Assembly (NCBI RefSeq): GCF_024972735.1
Contig: NZ_CP087722.1
Span: 62,001 to 126,000 of the forward strand
Origin: Halalkaliarchaeum sp. AArc-CO
GTDB lineage: Archaea > Halobacteriota > Halobacteria > Halobacteriales > Haloferacaceae
DNA length: 64,000 bases
Reading direction: 5' to 3'
Positions within the stretch are counted from its first letter, which is position 1. Every line of letters starts with the position of its first letter. Shown here in pieces: positions 10,301 through 18,494 of this stretch. Made by a program: the position numbers and the translations under genes. The notes beneath the pieces are model-generated. The model saw nothing but the letters and a program-made list of their open reading frames with translations. It had not been told where the DNA came from and did not search any database.

Positions 10301-12795
10301 AGCCTGTGTTGTTTGGGGCCTCCCACGGAAATTACTTCGTCAATCCAAAAGCAACGACAATCGATCTCCGACTCGACGACGATTGGTACCGGTGTGAAGG
10401 ATGTCGCCGGTTCTCGGTAGTGTCTCTCAATGATTCGTGTCCCTACGATGGGTGTCGCGGAACTCTGAGTCCGGTTAGTGACGATGACATCCATCTCCAG
10501 GCACGGAAGAACTTCCTTCGAAACCCGCCACGCGAAGTGCTCCATGCCGAACGGGACCCGCTCACGCTGCGTTCAGAAGAGCACTCCGCACAACTAAGTG
10601 CAAAGGACAACTCCGAGGCATTCGCACGCTCCGAAGAGTATGAACTCCTCTTCCAAGACATCCTCGTCGGGGACTCCGAGGCCGATCAGCCGATCGACGT
10701 GTTAAGCTGTACGACTACTATGGAAGTCGGGATAGACATCGGGAGCCTCACTGGCGTGGCCATGCGGACAGTCCCGCCAGGACCAGAGAATTATGAGCAA
10801 CGTGCTGGTCGGGCAGGACGTCGCGGAGCCGGGCTCTCGACGATCGTCACCTTCGCGGACAACTCCCCTCACGAGTCACACTACTTCGAGAATCCTGAGG
10901 ATATGATAACGAGCGAGGGGAACGCACCGGTCATCTACGCCGGCAACGAAAAGATCGCCCGGCGGCACATCAACGCCTCGCTGCTTGCTCGGTTCTTCGA
11001 TCCATCGGCCGTCGAGACGGAAGCTGCCGTATTCCGCTCGCTCAAAGGTACAGCCGAGTTCTTTGAAGGAGAAGGGGACCAAACCCTCGCCGCGTTCGAA
11101 GACTGGCTGGACGAAGAGATCTTCGCCGATTCATCGTCGACGCTCGAGCAATTGGGGGCCCTCCTTCCGGATGCACTAGGAGAGGGACGTTCATCCGACT
11201 GGGAGGTCGCATTAGTCCGCGACGCCGCTACAGAGTTCCTAAGCGAACTCCAGGAGCTACAAGCCAAGACAGAATGGGAAGAGCAATCCACGGAAGAAGA
11301 CGATTTACTTTCCGTCCTTCTCGATGCAGCCCTCCTTCCGACGTTCTCGTTCCCGACTGATGTGGCCGACTTCGTCGTGCGCGAAAATGAGCCCGGATCG
11401 TCACAGCCGAAGAACAAGTACCAGATGTCTCGGGATCTGAAACAGGCTCTCTCAACGTACGTTCCAGGCCGAGAGATCGTCGTTGACAAGAAGACCTACG
11501 AGTCCTACGGTGTCTATGTCAAATTCCCAGACAACCCGAAGAACCGAGTAACTGGCGAAGACTGGGGAGACCTCGATTGGTTGAACTGGTGTGACGTCTG
11601 TAAGACGGTCTTTGACGAGCATAATGAGAGTCTGGCAGCCAGAGATATGGAATGTCCAGTCTGTGAGGGAGCGACCGTCAGTTCCCTTCAAATGTACACC
11701 CCGGAGGCATTTGCACCGAAAGTCGATGAGACAGGTGCAGCTGAGAAAGGATCCGACTACAACGAGAACCGCGCCTACGCGACACAGCCTAAATACCCGC
11801 TGACGTCGACTTCTCACGAGAGTGAGAACGCTAGCGAGATGGCAGAGGAGAAATCCATTGGCCATTCGATAGTGGGGAAGATGAATGACGAACAGCTTCT
11901 TGTCGCTAACTTTGGGGCTGATGAGGATGGATTCGAGGTCTGCACCGATTGTGGGGCCGTTAGCCGCGAAGGTCCGCTCTCGAACCCACACGCCCGTCCA
12001 TACCCCAAGGATCTCCGATTTGTTGGGGAATATGACTGGGATGATCAGTGTACCGGCTCAACAGTCACGACGAGTTTCAGCCACCGCTTCCCCAGTGATT
12101 TGACCGTCCTCCAAATCCCGTTAGGTGATGAGATGGAGTTTGTTCCATCCGAAGCATGGTTCGAGACACCAGGACAGTCGTTAGCCGAAGCATTAGTCAT
12201 GGGTGCATCTCGTGCGCTAGGTATCGAAGATGACGAACTCGAAGGTGGATTCCGTACTCGTTCGGCAGAGCACGCCGACATCGACGCACGGGGCGTTATC
12301 GAGGTCTTCCTCTTCGACACAACCGCTGGCGGTGCTGGCTTCTCATCGCGCGTCTGGGAGGAATTCGACGCCGTGTGTGCAGAAGCCCGTTCAATCCTCG
12401 AGAGTTGCTCATGCGATACGGCGTGTCACAACTGTCTGCGCCGGTATCAGAACCGCCATCTCCACGACTCGTTGAATCGCCACGAAGGCCTGGCCTTGCT
12501 CGATTACGCACAGACGGGGACTCCACCAACGCTTCGTCCTGATAAGACACAGAGCCTGATAAAGCAGCTCGAACGTGCCTTGGAGTTGAAGGAAGAAGAT
12601 GTTGCACTCAGGGCGATTGACGACGATAAATGGGAAATCGAGATTGACGGGACGACGATGACATTTGGTATTCGTTCGAGTCTGCGGCGTTCACGTGCCC
12701 CGACATCGGCGACGTACGACGAGGACTACTCAGACTACGAGTTGTCCCAACGGTTGCCAGAGGTGGCTCACTCAATCGTCGATCAACTCCAATAG
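7372..12795 (+). CDS. Large DEAH-box helicase with DUF1998/MZB C-terminus (DruE-like)
   Basis: The protein has 1807 residues. Superfamily 2 motifs are intact: Walker A GTGSGKT at residues 111-117, DEAH in IVLDEAHLYRG near 325, SAT in LTSATMG near 362, and a C-terminal helicase part with TTMEVGIDIG and QRAGRAGRRG near 1115-1153. Several CxxC pairs (near residues 528, 560, 683, 1009, 1407, 1432 and 1524) suggest zinc ribbons between and after the helicase domains. The C-terminus shows DTTAGGAGFSSRVWEE, then CSCDTACHNCLRRYQN, the DUF1998/MZB signature. Size and architecture match DruE of Druantia; DISARM splits a related architecture into DrmA and DrmB. It should be a DNA or RNA translocase and the motor of the system. 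Confidence 0.85.
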   Translation: MKSIKEVSEELENDLQQYIESRYHLHHPRLLKERRALMDEGETATEPWVEATPTYVSGDSLRELGLPSEVVDLLKDLENDELDIFDPPYNHQADALQSFFNDEDDLIVSTGTGSGKTEIFLYSILGQLAQEAARGETADQRGIRTLVLYPMNALVADQLSRMRLLFGDKDGADTLEDYMGRRVQFGMYTSRTPYHGEYDTSKNDNLVKPIIDRYLDLEEEQPNLYEQLAEKGRIPAKDLEGFRNKGKKKETHFRTQPGDTELFTRQEMHTRDGSNPHGGTPDLLITNYSMLEYMLLRPIEQPLFEDTREWLAEDEENELNIVLDEAHLYRGAQGAEVALLLSRLLQKLGISRERVRFILTSATMGENVEEAAPDFAAQLTTGDPDDFSVITGEQVEYEGGEPSEKRTAQLLERVGYQLDDPSKIRNVASERGWDPLESNDVESVRSYLADQLVDDPLFRLAHEYLREEPLRLSVLAEELFEDIDQELAREATGNLLYLCTEARQGEDQALLPTRLHMFLKGLPAQYACVNPECSGRRVTEGENLLGRIYSNPHTTCESCGSRVFELISHRTCGAAYLRAYRRSDDNRGPTFLWSDPESSEDLDELHLLVEEPRDDPNPDHEHGRSLAETTTSRNLSIASGHLVDDRHVGDEGPTTHIEVQVPTEEPPDEDGAWSWTQCPACGIKERRRPNGDTKVEDLVTKGEEPFAHSVRSMFGIQPTDPLKEEFPNEGRKVLCFSDGRQKAARLARDLQSNVESDSFREVLTDIIGSADGEITMDRLFAEFAVYCAKNNIVFFDDSDQYTNQSGVVYKGSRSHFEDIRENLSDIVDEYYLESIDDIPEVPAARNALSERPRQYEELLLRSLGDEQYSITGALVGYIAPSEEVFEKIDEAVPEIETDQLKSILIEALRHACEERAFDSSIEARRRSNSYPYQNWIDPDDTGLPHSEIIPEYVVESLDDEVPEEAWNSLRRALMTTEPVLFGASHGNYFVNPKATTIDLRLDDDWYRCEGCRRFSVVSLNDSCPYDGCRGTLSPVSDDDIHLQARKNFLRNPPREVLHAERDPLTLRSEEHSAQLSAKDNSEAFARSEEYELLFQDILVGDSEADQPIDVLSCTTTMEVGIDIGSLTGVAMRTVPPGPENYEQRAGRAGRRGAGLSTIVTFADNSPHESHYFENPEDMITSEGNAPVIYAGNEKIARRHINASLLARFFDPSAVETEAAVFRSLKGTAEFFEGEGDQTLAAFEDWLDEEIFADSSSTLEQLGALLPDALGEGRSSDWEVALVRDAATEFLSELQELQAKTEWEEQSTEEDDLLSVLLDAALLPTFSFPTDVADFVVRENEPGSSQPKNKYQMSRDLKQALSTYVPGREIVVDKKTYESYGVYVKFPDNPKNRVTGEDWGDLDWLNWCDVCKTVFDEHNESLAARDMECPVCEGATVSSLQMYTPEAFAPKVDETGAAEKGSDYNENRAYATQPKYPLTSTSHESENASEMAEEKSIGHSIVGKMNDEQLLVANFGADEDGFEVCTDCGAVSREGPLSNPHARPYPKDLRFVGEYDWDDQCTGSTVTTSFSHRFPSDLTVLQIPLGDEMEFVPSEAWFETPGQSLAEALVMGASRALGIEDDELEGGFRTRSAEHADIDARGVIEVFLFDTTAGGAGFSSRVWEEFDAVCAEARSILESCSCDTACHNCLRRYQNRHLHDSLNRHEGLALLDYAQTGTPPTLRPDKTQSLIKQLERALELKEEDVALRAIDDDKWEIEIDGTTMTFGIRSSLRRSRAPTSATYDEDYSDYELSQRLPEVAHSIVDQLQ

Positions 12796-12799
12796 CGGA

Positions 12800-13663
12800 A
12801 TGGATGGGTCAGAACAGTTTGCACACGTAAACTGGTCGGCGTCGGCAGCACAGCTGTTCGAAGAGTGCCCCCGGCAGTTCTTTTATCGATACCAACAGAC
12901 CGCGTCTACCGAAGACTATAGTGAGTATACACCGTCGCCAGGAGCCTATCTAGGAACTATCGTACACGAATCTCTCGCGGGGCAGGTTGCACGATGGGCT
13001 CGGGGTGAGAACATCCATCTTCAGACTGCAACTGAATATGCGAAAGACGAACTTGAGAGGTATGTCGAAGCGAATACTGAGACGATTGCTGATCGGATTG
13101 ACGATACGGATGGGGAATCCTTCGATAGCGATTCCTTCACGCGGTCATTAGTTCGTACAGCCCGTAATCACATCAGGCAGTTCTTCCGGGTGATTTGGCC
13201 CCACCTTGAGGACCACCAGTATATCGCCCACGAAACGCGCCAAACGTTCGAAGTCTCCGAAGAACCCGTCACCGTCCAACCAGATCTCTGTACGCGAAAC
13301 CCAGAGGGAGACTTTGTCGTTACTGACTGGAAGACAGGTGCATATGACCGGTTTAGTAACCCGACAATACAGATGCAAGCATATGCGCTTTATGCTCACG
13401 AAGCGTATGAACCCGAAATCAGTCGGATTCGGGTCCAATTAGCCCATACTGGAAGTGGGGAGTTCGACCGAATGGTGCCGACCACGGAAGACATGAGACA
13501 GATCCGAGACCGGATTACGAATGATAGGGCCTTCTGGACGAGTATGGGGGACATCGAATCCTACAAGACCAATCCAGCAGTCCAGAAATGTAGCCAATGT
13601 TCGTACCTTCACCGGTGTATAGACGGACAAACCATCACGGGTGAAGAACCAGAACCAAACTAA
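12800..13663 (+). CDS. Cas4/RecB-like PD-(D/E)XK nuclease with probable Fe-S cluster
   Basis: The protein has 287 residues from the ATG at 12800, 4 nt after the helicase stop. Nuclease signatures are complete: GTIVHESL (catalytic histidine of RecB/Cas4 nucleases), VQPDL (first acidic residue), VVTDWKTG (D-W-K catalytic motif) and a following QMQAYALYA helix. A cysteine in FEECPRQFFYRY near the N-terminus plus KCSQCSYLHRC at the C-terminus give the four-cysteine arrangement of Fe-S Cas4/AddB-type nucleases. It is the last gene of the helicase operon, so it is probably the effector that degrades DNA processed by the helicase. Known Druantia types do not, as far as I recall, carry such a gene. 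Confidence 0.85.
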   Translation: MDGSEQFAHVNWSASAAQLFEECPRQFFYRYQQTASTEDYSEYTPSPGAYLGTIVHESLAGQVARWARGENIHLQTATEYAKDELERYVEANTETIADRIDDTDGESFDSDSFTRSLVRTARNHIRQFFRVIWPHLEDHQYIAHETRQTFEVSEEPVTVQPDLCTRNPEGDFVVTDWKTGAYDRFSNPTIQMQAYALYAHEAYEPEISRIRVQLAHTGSGEFDRMVPTTEDMRQIRDRITNDRAFWTSMGDIESYKTNPAVQKCSQCSYLHRCIDGQTITGEEPEPN

Positions 13664-13735
13664 GTAGTAAAGTGCGAATTAGGTCGTCTTATACCTCATC
13701 TACCGCATACAAATCAAATCGGATTATAGCACAAT

Positions 13736-14236
13736 TCAATCACGCAATTGATAAATCCACTTGCGACGAACAAAATCATCGACGGAGGAACGCCCTTCGC
13801 GCGACTCCCAGCCATCTCCTTGAGCTTTCTCTTCCCGAACCAGTTTGAATCCTGCCGCTGAATAAATTGTTCCCTTGTTACCTGCTACTCCAGCGTGAGC
13901 AGAAATCCGTTGATATCCCTCTAAGAACGCCCACTTTCGCGCGCGTGCGATGAGCCAAGAACCCGTGTTTGATGGTCTTTCAGGTCGCGATCCGTACCGT
14001 GTAATTGAGATTTCTTTATCTTCGTCAACCATTCGAGCCACTGGACGGCCGAGAACACAGACTGCAATTAGATTAGACTTATAACGAGCTCCGAAAGCAG
14101 CTTTCCATCCAGGAATACCACCCAATTTGTGGTCTACCATATCCGACTCGAGGAAATCGTTGATCTCGTTTCGGCTTCTCTCTCGGGTTAGTTTGAGATC
14201 CGATACAGAGTCGGGTACTGATATTGGATTTTTCAT
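13736..14236 (-). CDS. GNAT-fold protein, Mom-like
   Basis: The 166-residue protein has a GNAT-like core: a strand LIAVCVLGRPVAR, then SWLIARARKWAF with the helix after the acyl-CoA loop, then GNKGTIYSAAGFKLV near the C-terminus. The last two motifs resemble Mom-type DNA-modification proteins and related phage acyltransferases (a GTIY..aGF ending). The reaction cannot be read from the sequence; N-acyl transfer or a Mom-like base modification are both possible. It lies downstream of and convergent to the defence operon and is not cotranscribed with it. The ATG at 14236 is the only good start. Confidence 0.55.
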   Translation of the reverse strand: MKNPISVPDSVSDLKLTRERSRNEINDFLESDMVDHKLGGIPGWKAAFGARYKSNLIAVCVLGRPVARMVDEDKEISITRYGSRPERPSNTGSWLIARARKWAFLEGYQRISAHAGVAGNKGTIYSAAGFKLVREEKAQGDGWESREGRSSVDDFVRRKWIYQLRD

Positions 14237-14517
14237 CGTTTGCCTGAGGTAACTTGCGCCTCACCCAATCAGGCGCATAAAAAACAAAACGAGACCACCA
14301 GAATGGACCCATATTTCTGCGGTAGTACGTTCGGATCAGAGATTATCGAGGGACCTCAAAACTCGTAAAGTAGACAAGTCGTGAATGCTGATCATCTAGG
14401 AATGCCTCTTTCCGAGAACATCCCTATTGAGAGACCTATTAGTTAAGCTCAGGCACTCTTAGAAGCTATAAAAACAGCAATCAAGCAGAAGTAATGTAGA
14501 CCTTTCCGGAAACAACC

Positions 14518-14542
14518 CGGTCAGGCTTTTATGACCTGACCG
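14518..14542. promoter_or_regulatory. Inverted repeat upstream of the first orc1/cdc6
   Basis: CGGTCAGG at 14518-14525 is mirrored by CCTGACCG at 14535-14542 across a 9 nt spacer, 22 nt before the ATG. It overlaps the region where a core promoter or short leader would lie, so it could be an operator for autoregulation or a small stem-loop in the leader. No G-string origin box is recognised in the 14237-14564 gap. Confidence 0.4.
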
Positions 14543-14564
14543 AAAATCTGTCTATCAGACTCAA

Positions 14565-15593
14565 ATGATCCGCGATGCTCGCGTACTCCGGGCGGGGTTC
14601 GTCCCTCGAGAAGTTGAGCATCGCGACGCCGAAGTCAACCACCTCTCCAGCGTCCTTGAGCCCATCACGAACGGTGAACCCGCCGATACAGCAATCGTCA
14701 CCGGACCCAGCGGCGCCGGCAAGACCTGCATCTCGAAGTTCGTCACGGAACGGCTCCGTGAAGAGGTCCTCGACGTCGAGACGACCTACGTCAACTGCTG
14801 GCGCAACTACACCAGATTCCGGACCCTATACCAGATTCTCGACGACCTCGGCGCGACCATCGACATCCACCGGCAGTCGACTCCCCACGACGAACTCGTC
14901 GATCGCCTCCAGCAGCATGACGGCCCGCGAACCGTCGTCATCCTCGACGAGGTCGACCAACTCGAAGACCCCAGCGTCATCTACGACCTCCACAGCCTCC
15001 CGCAGTTCGCGATCATCTGCATCGCGAACAAGGAAGAGGAGCTGTTCAGTCGCGTCGACGACCGCCTCGTGAGCCGCCTGCGCTCCAGCGAACACGTCCG
15101 GATGGACAAGTACCACGACGAGCAGCTGTACGACATTCTGAGTGCGCGGGCGAAGTGGGGCCTCGACGAGGACGTCATCACCGACGACCAGCTCTATCGG
15201 ATCGCCGACGCGGCCGCCGGCGACGCCCGCCTCGCAATCGGCATCCTCCGAACGGCCGCCGGCAAGGCAGATCGCGAGAACCACGAACGCATCACCGACG
15301 ACATCCTCCTGGACGCCGCCGAGGATGCTCGGGCCCAGATCAAGCAGAAGAGCCTCGACTCACTCACCCCCCATCAGCGCGTCGTCTACGACGTCGTTCG
15401 CGAGCACGGCCCGGTCGGGCCGAGCGAGATTCACGAGCGCTATTCCGAGGACGTCGATGATCCGCGGACGAAGCGGACTATCCGCACGTACCTCTCGAAG
15501 ATGGAGCAGTACAACCTCCTCGAGGCGGAAGGGACGAGTCGAGACCGAGAGTACTCGCTCGTCGATTCAGCGGCGGCGTCACCGATGCAGTAA
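14565..15593 (+). CDS. Orc1/Cdc6 family replication initiator
   Basis: The 342-residue AAA+ protein has Walker A GPSGAGKT near residues 46-53, Walker B VVILDEVDQL, sensor IICIANKEE and sensor 2 GDARLAIGILRTA, then a C-terminal winged-helix part (LTPHQRVVYDVV). It starts very close to the P-loop domain (MIRDARVLRAGFVPREVEHR), typical of the short plasmid-type haloarchaeal Orc1/Cdc6 paralogues. It would bind origin boxes or act in replication control. The coding sequence is more GC-rich than the upstream intergenic DNA. No ORB array is seen next to it, unlike the second copy at 26743. Confidence 0.93.
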   Translation: MIRDARVLRAGFVPREVEHRDAEVNHLSSVLEPITNGEPADTAIVTGPSGAGKTCISKFVTERLREEVLDVETTYVNCWRNYTRFRTLYQILDDLGATIDIHRQSTPHDELVDRLQQHDGPRTVVILDEVDQLEDPSVIYDLHSLPQFAIICIANKEEELFSRVDDRLVSRLRSSEHVRMDKYHDEQLYDILSARAKWGLDEDVITDDQLYRIADAAAGDARLAIGILRTAAGKADRENHERITDDILLDAAEDARAQIKQKSLDSLTPHQRVVYDVVREHGPVGPSEIHERYSEDVDDPRTKRTIRTYLSKMEQYNLLEAEGTSRDREYSLVDSAAASPMQ

Positions 15594-15611
15594 CGGTGAC
15601 CCCGTCAGCTA

Positions 15612-16298
15612 TCAGGAACTGAACTCGCCTAGGCCCGATTGCTCGTGGTCCAGTGGCTCGATGACCTGAGGATCGTCGTTGCCAGGGTTGTTGACCCGCG
15701 TCGAGATCTCGTAGGCGTCCAGATCGTCCTTCGGATACGGCTGGCACAGTTCCTTGCGGGTGTCCGGGTCTGCGGCGAGCCAGTCAGATTCCGCGTCCTG
15801 CGGGAGGACGACCGGCATCCGGTCGTGGATTGAGTTCATCAGGTCGTTCGGCTCCGTCGTGAGAATCGTGACGCACGAGATCGTCTCGTCGTCGCCTTCC
15901 CAGACGTCCCAGAGCCCGGCCATCGCGAATACGGGGTCGTCCTCCCGGTAAATCCGATAGGGCTGTTTCGACCCGCCGTTCGGCGATTTCCATTCGTAGA
16001 ACCCTGACGAGGGGACGAGGCAGGGACGTGATTCCCACGCCCGCTCGAAGACGCGTTTCTCGTCGGCAGTCTCGGAGTGAGCGTTGATGATGCCCTCCTC
16101 GGGTTCGTCCGCCCAGAACGGAATCAGCCCCCAGTGGTAGGCATCGATCTCGTCGGAAGCCTCGTTCGTGATGATGTGGAGGTCGTCACCAGGTGCGATG
16201 TTGTATCGGGGTGTGTACCCGCCGTCCGCGACGACCTCGGCATCGAAGCGGGCCTCGAGGTCTGCTTGGTCGATGAAGAGCGAGTTCCGGCCACACAT
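15612..16298 (-). CDS. SRAP (YedK/HMCES-type) protein
   Basis: The family needs the catalytic cysteine directly after the initiator methionine. I therefore place the start at the internal ATG at 16298 (MCGRNSLF) rather than the upstream in-frame start at 16328. The 228-residue protein shows the family features: Cys2, PRYNIAPGDDL, NAHSETADEKRVF, RPCLVPSSGFYEWK, and ITTEPNDLMNSIHDRMPVVL with the conserved HDRMP. SRAP proteins crosslink to abasic sites in single-stranded DNA and so shield them during replication or repair. It is convergent with the orc1/cdc6 gene, with ends 19 nt apart. Confidence 0.93.
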   Translation of the reverse strand: MCGRNSLFIDQADLEARFDAEVVADGGYTPRYNIAPGDDLHIITNEASDEIDAYHWGLIPFWADEPEEGIINAHSETADEKRVFERAWESRPCLVPSSGFYEWKSPNGGSKQPYRIYREDDPVFAMAGLWDVWEGDDETISCVTILTTEPNDLMNSIHDRMPVVLPQDAESDWLAADPDTRKELCQPYPKDDLDAYEISTRVNNPGNDDPQVIEPLDHEQSGLGEFSS

Positions 16299-16363
16299 AC
16301 ATCCGGGTCCGGCCGGGAGAGTCTTCAACGTATCTGGAAATGTGAACGGCTCTGAATCGTCGA

Positions 16364-16954
16364 TTAGAGCTCGGTCGGCGGCAGAAGCTCACAGAGAACA
16401 GCTGCTTGTTCAAGAAGTGCGTCGAAGAGCCGTTCAGTCGGTCGATATAGCGCGTGGTGTTCATCAACAGAGTATGGGGTTTTCTCATCATCTGTGTATG
16501 AGAGAAATCCACACTCAAGAAGCGGAGCAAGGGTAGTATCCAGCGCAGTTCCGGAACGGCCGGATTCGGCTTCAAGAGTGTGTCGAGGGAACTCAGAAAG
16601 GAACCGCGTACAGCAACTCAGGACGTGAGCACGTCGATCAGCGAATAGTTCGTTGAGCGCAGTACGATGGGTGCGTGTCCAATACTCATCGAGTTTGACG
16701 TATGTGCGAACGATCGGGGATAGCTCGTTCAAGGAACCAGTAGCATGGACGATGCCAAGGTCGTTGAGCGCATATTGGTCTTTGGTGTCCAAAGACTCGC
16801 CGAGGGGATGGAGAACAGTTTGAAGCGCCTCGTGGTACCGCGAAGTGAGGAATTCCCCGGCAACAACGTGCGCGTTCACGATATTTCGAGTTGGGTGCAT
16901 TGACTCGTGGTGGTCGGGGTTTCGGTGGTCGACGTGGGTTCGTGGATAGCTCAT
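16364..16954 (-). CDS. Hypothetical protein
   Basis: The 196-residue soluble protein is rich in histidine near the N-terminus. The C-terminal third (LAPLLECGFLSY...HHALYRPTERLFDALLE) could be a winged-helix-like fold, but I do not recognise a family. A second possible start (MHPTRN) lies 18 codons in. The TTAACCAAC inverted repeat at 17029-17070 lies 75 nt upstream and could regulate this gene. Confidence 0.6.
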   Translation of the reverse strand: MSYPRTHVDHRNPDHHESMHPTRNIVNAHVVAGEFLTSRYHEALQTVLHPLGESLDTKDQYALNDLGIVHATGSLNELSPIVRTYVKLDEYWTRTHRTALNELFADRRAHVLSCCTRFLSEFPRHTLEAESGRSGTALDTTLAPLLECGFLSYTDDEKTPYSVDEHHALYRPTERLFDALLEQAAVLCELLPPTEL

Positions 16955-17028
16955 AGAGCACCTCTTCCAACGTGGCGTTGAGCATTAACATTCCGAGCAG
17001 TCAGGCTCGAGACTGCAGCTGGGTAGGT

Positions 17029-17070
17029 TTAACCAACACACCGCCGTCAATACGGCCGAGTGTTGGTTAA
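17029..17070. repeat. Inverted repeat copy 1 (TTAACCAAC family)
   Basis: The 11 bp perfect arms TTAACCAACAC (17029-17039) and GTGTTGGTTAA (17060-17070) are separated by a 20 nt spacer that is not conserved among copies. It lies between the divergent genes at 16954 and 17227. Other copies are at 21480, 25553 and 28723. Confidence 0.85.
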
Positions 17071-17165
17071 CACGAAGTACGATCGATTCAGGAACTATTC
17101 TCGGAAACAGGATCCAAACGGAGACTACTCGGGACTGTACCGGGATTGGAGGGGATCACATCGAG

Positions 17166-17208
17166 TTTCCTGAAACGCGGAAGCGACACGCTGCGGCTTA
17201 TCGGGAAC
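17166..17208 (+). promoter_or_regulatory. Conserved promoter-type element, copy 1
   Basis: A ~42 bp element with the core CTGAAACGCGGAAGCGACAC and a trailing TATCGGGAAC lies 18 nt before the ATG of the RecA-fold gene. A close match lies 22 nt before the DNA polymerase ATG (23325-23368) and a third at 21614-21654. Conservation at two starts implies shared control of the replication genes. Confidence 0.6.
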
Positions 17209-17226
17209 GTAGACAACTAATCGAGT

Positions 17227-18171
17227 ATGGGAGAACACTCAACGTCGAACCGATTGGCGGTGGACCAGCCGACACGGGGCGCTGACCGCAATCGGTCCCT
17301 TGCTGACCAGGCCGATCCGACTACGGACGAGATGTTGTTGCCGTCACTCGGCGACGGCATCACGCTGCTCGACGTCGAAGGAGGCCGCGGCGTCCCGATC
17401 CTGCAGTCGCTCGTACTCGACCATCTCCTCCTGCACGACGGGCCCGCCTTCTGGGTCGACGCAAATGGTCACGCGACGACGACGACACTCGCCCAGATCG
17501 CGCCCAGTCAACGGTTGCTCAACCGAATTCACGTCGCCCGCGGATTCACCGCCTACCAGCACTACGGCGCCGTCTGTGATCTCCCGTCAGCGGTGAACAA
17601 AGTAATCCAGACGTCCACCGCCAACGCCCGGGCAGCCGGTCGAGGGGCGCCAGGTCGCGACGAGGACACGTCGCCCCACACGCCCGCCCTCATCGTCGCG
17701 CCGGCCGTCGACGCCCAGTACCGCGCCGACGATACCCTCGGCGAAACCCACGCGGGAACCCTTCAGGCTCGAACTCTCGCTCGGTTGGCAACCTACGCCG
17801 AGGGGTACGACATCCCGGTGCTCGTTACGCGAAACGAACGAAACGAATTCACCGAGTCAGTCGCGACGGTCGCCGACCACCACCTGGAGTGCGAGCAGAC
17901 TCGGATGGGGCCACGGGTCGTCGGCAAAGACTTCGAGACGCTCGTCTATCCCGTCGACGACGGCGCGTACTACCAGACGACGTTCGCGTACTGGCGGCAG
18001 CTGCTCGCGGCACGCGCCACGCAGGTCGGCGTGGAACCGACAACGTCGACGCCGTCGACGCCGACTCCGGAGGGTGTCGGGACAGGCGTCACAGCTGACG
18101 GTGAGACGGTGGCGGCCACTACGGACCCCTTGCTCGATGCGTGGACCGCGACCGGGACAGGAGGCCGATAG
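17227..18171 (+). CDS. RecA-fold protein of the replication block, without a classical P-loop
   Basis: The 314-residue protein has the strand pattern of RecA/RadA-like domains (ITLLDVEGG; GPAFWVDANGHATT; PALIVAPAVDAQYRAD; DIPVLVTRNERNEF). The expected GxxxxGK(T/S) loop is absent; GGRGVPILQ sits at that place. It may therefore be a non-hydrolysing paralogue. The C-terminal ~60 residues are low-complexity T/P/G. It is followed after 2 nt by a small coiled-coil gene and then a DEDD exonuclease, and shares its promoter element with the DNA polymerase. The likely role is in plasmid DNA replication or repair. Confidence 0.65.
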   Translation: MGEHSTSNRLAVDQPTRGADRNRSLADQADPTTDEMLLPSLGDGITLLDVEGGRGVPILQSLVLDHLLLHDGPAFWVDANGHATTTTLAQIAPSQRLLNRIHVARGFTAYQHYGAVCDLPSAVNKVIQTSTANARAAGRGAPGRDEDTSPHTPALIVAPAVDAQYRADDTLGETHAGTLQARTLARLATYAEGYDIPVLVTRNERNEFTESVATVADHHLECEQTRMGPRVVGKDFETLVYPVDDGAYYQTTFAYWRQLLAARATQVGVEPTTSTPSTPTPEGVGTGVTADGETVAATTDPLLDAWTATGTGGR

Positions 18172-18173
18172 CG

Positions 18174-18494
18174 ATGGGGCGCACAAACCCGACGTACCGG
18201 GATGCGCTCCGGGCCATCGAAGAGCGCTGGGCAGAGTTCCGCCGGGCACTGCGGCGTCGCGACCAGCCACGATTTGACCAGCTGTTCGAGTACGCCCGCG
18301 ACCACGCCGACGCGAGCGGGCTGTTGAACCACCAGAACCCGCTGCTCCCGGCGCTGCTCAGCATCGATCTCGAACAGGAGGCCCGCCTCGACGACCACGA
18401 GGAACGCCTCGAGGAACTTGAGCAACGGCTTTCTGAAACTGTGGTCGAACAGCAGCAATCGTCCACCGAAGGTAGCACTGGAGGTGGCGAATGA
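18174..18494 (+). CDS. Small coiled-coil protein
   Basis: The protein has 106 residues from the ATG at 18174, two bases after the RecA-fold gene's stop. The N-terminal part (YRDALRAIEERWAEFRRAL) is helical. The region DHEERLEELEQRLSETVVEQQQ is a predicted coiled coil, and the tail is Ser/Gly-rich. The next gene overlaps its stop by 4 nt. It is probably an accessory or bridging subunit of the replication block; the function is unknown. Confidence 0.7.
   Translation: MGRTNPTYRDALRAIEERWAEFRRALRRRDQPRFDQLFEYARDHADASGLLNHQNPLLPALLSIDLEQEARLDDHEERLEELEQRLSETVVEQQQSSTEGSTGGGE

Noticed and set aside
1-13663. DISARM, BREX or Dpd assignment of the island
   Set aside because: No methyltransferase, PLD nuclease, PglZ or queuosine-like genes are seen, and the helicase with DUF1998 is one large protein rather than separate DrmA and DrmB.
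14237-14564. A replication origin beside the first orc1/cdc6
   Set aside because: Only one short inverted repeat is present; no G-string ORB boxes or AT-rich core like those at 25637-26742.
16299-16328. Upstream start of the SRAP gene
   Set aside because: The family needs cysteine directly after Met, which only the start at 16298 provides.
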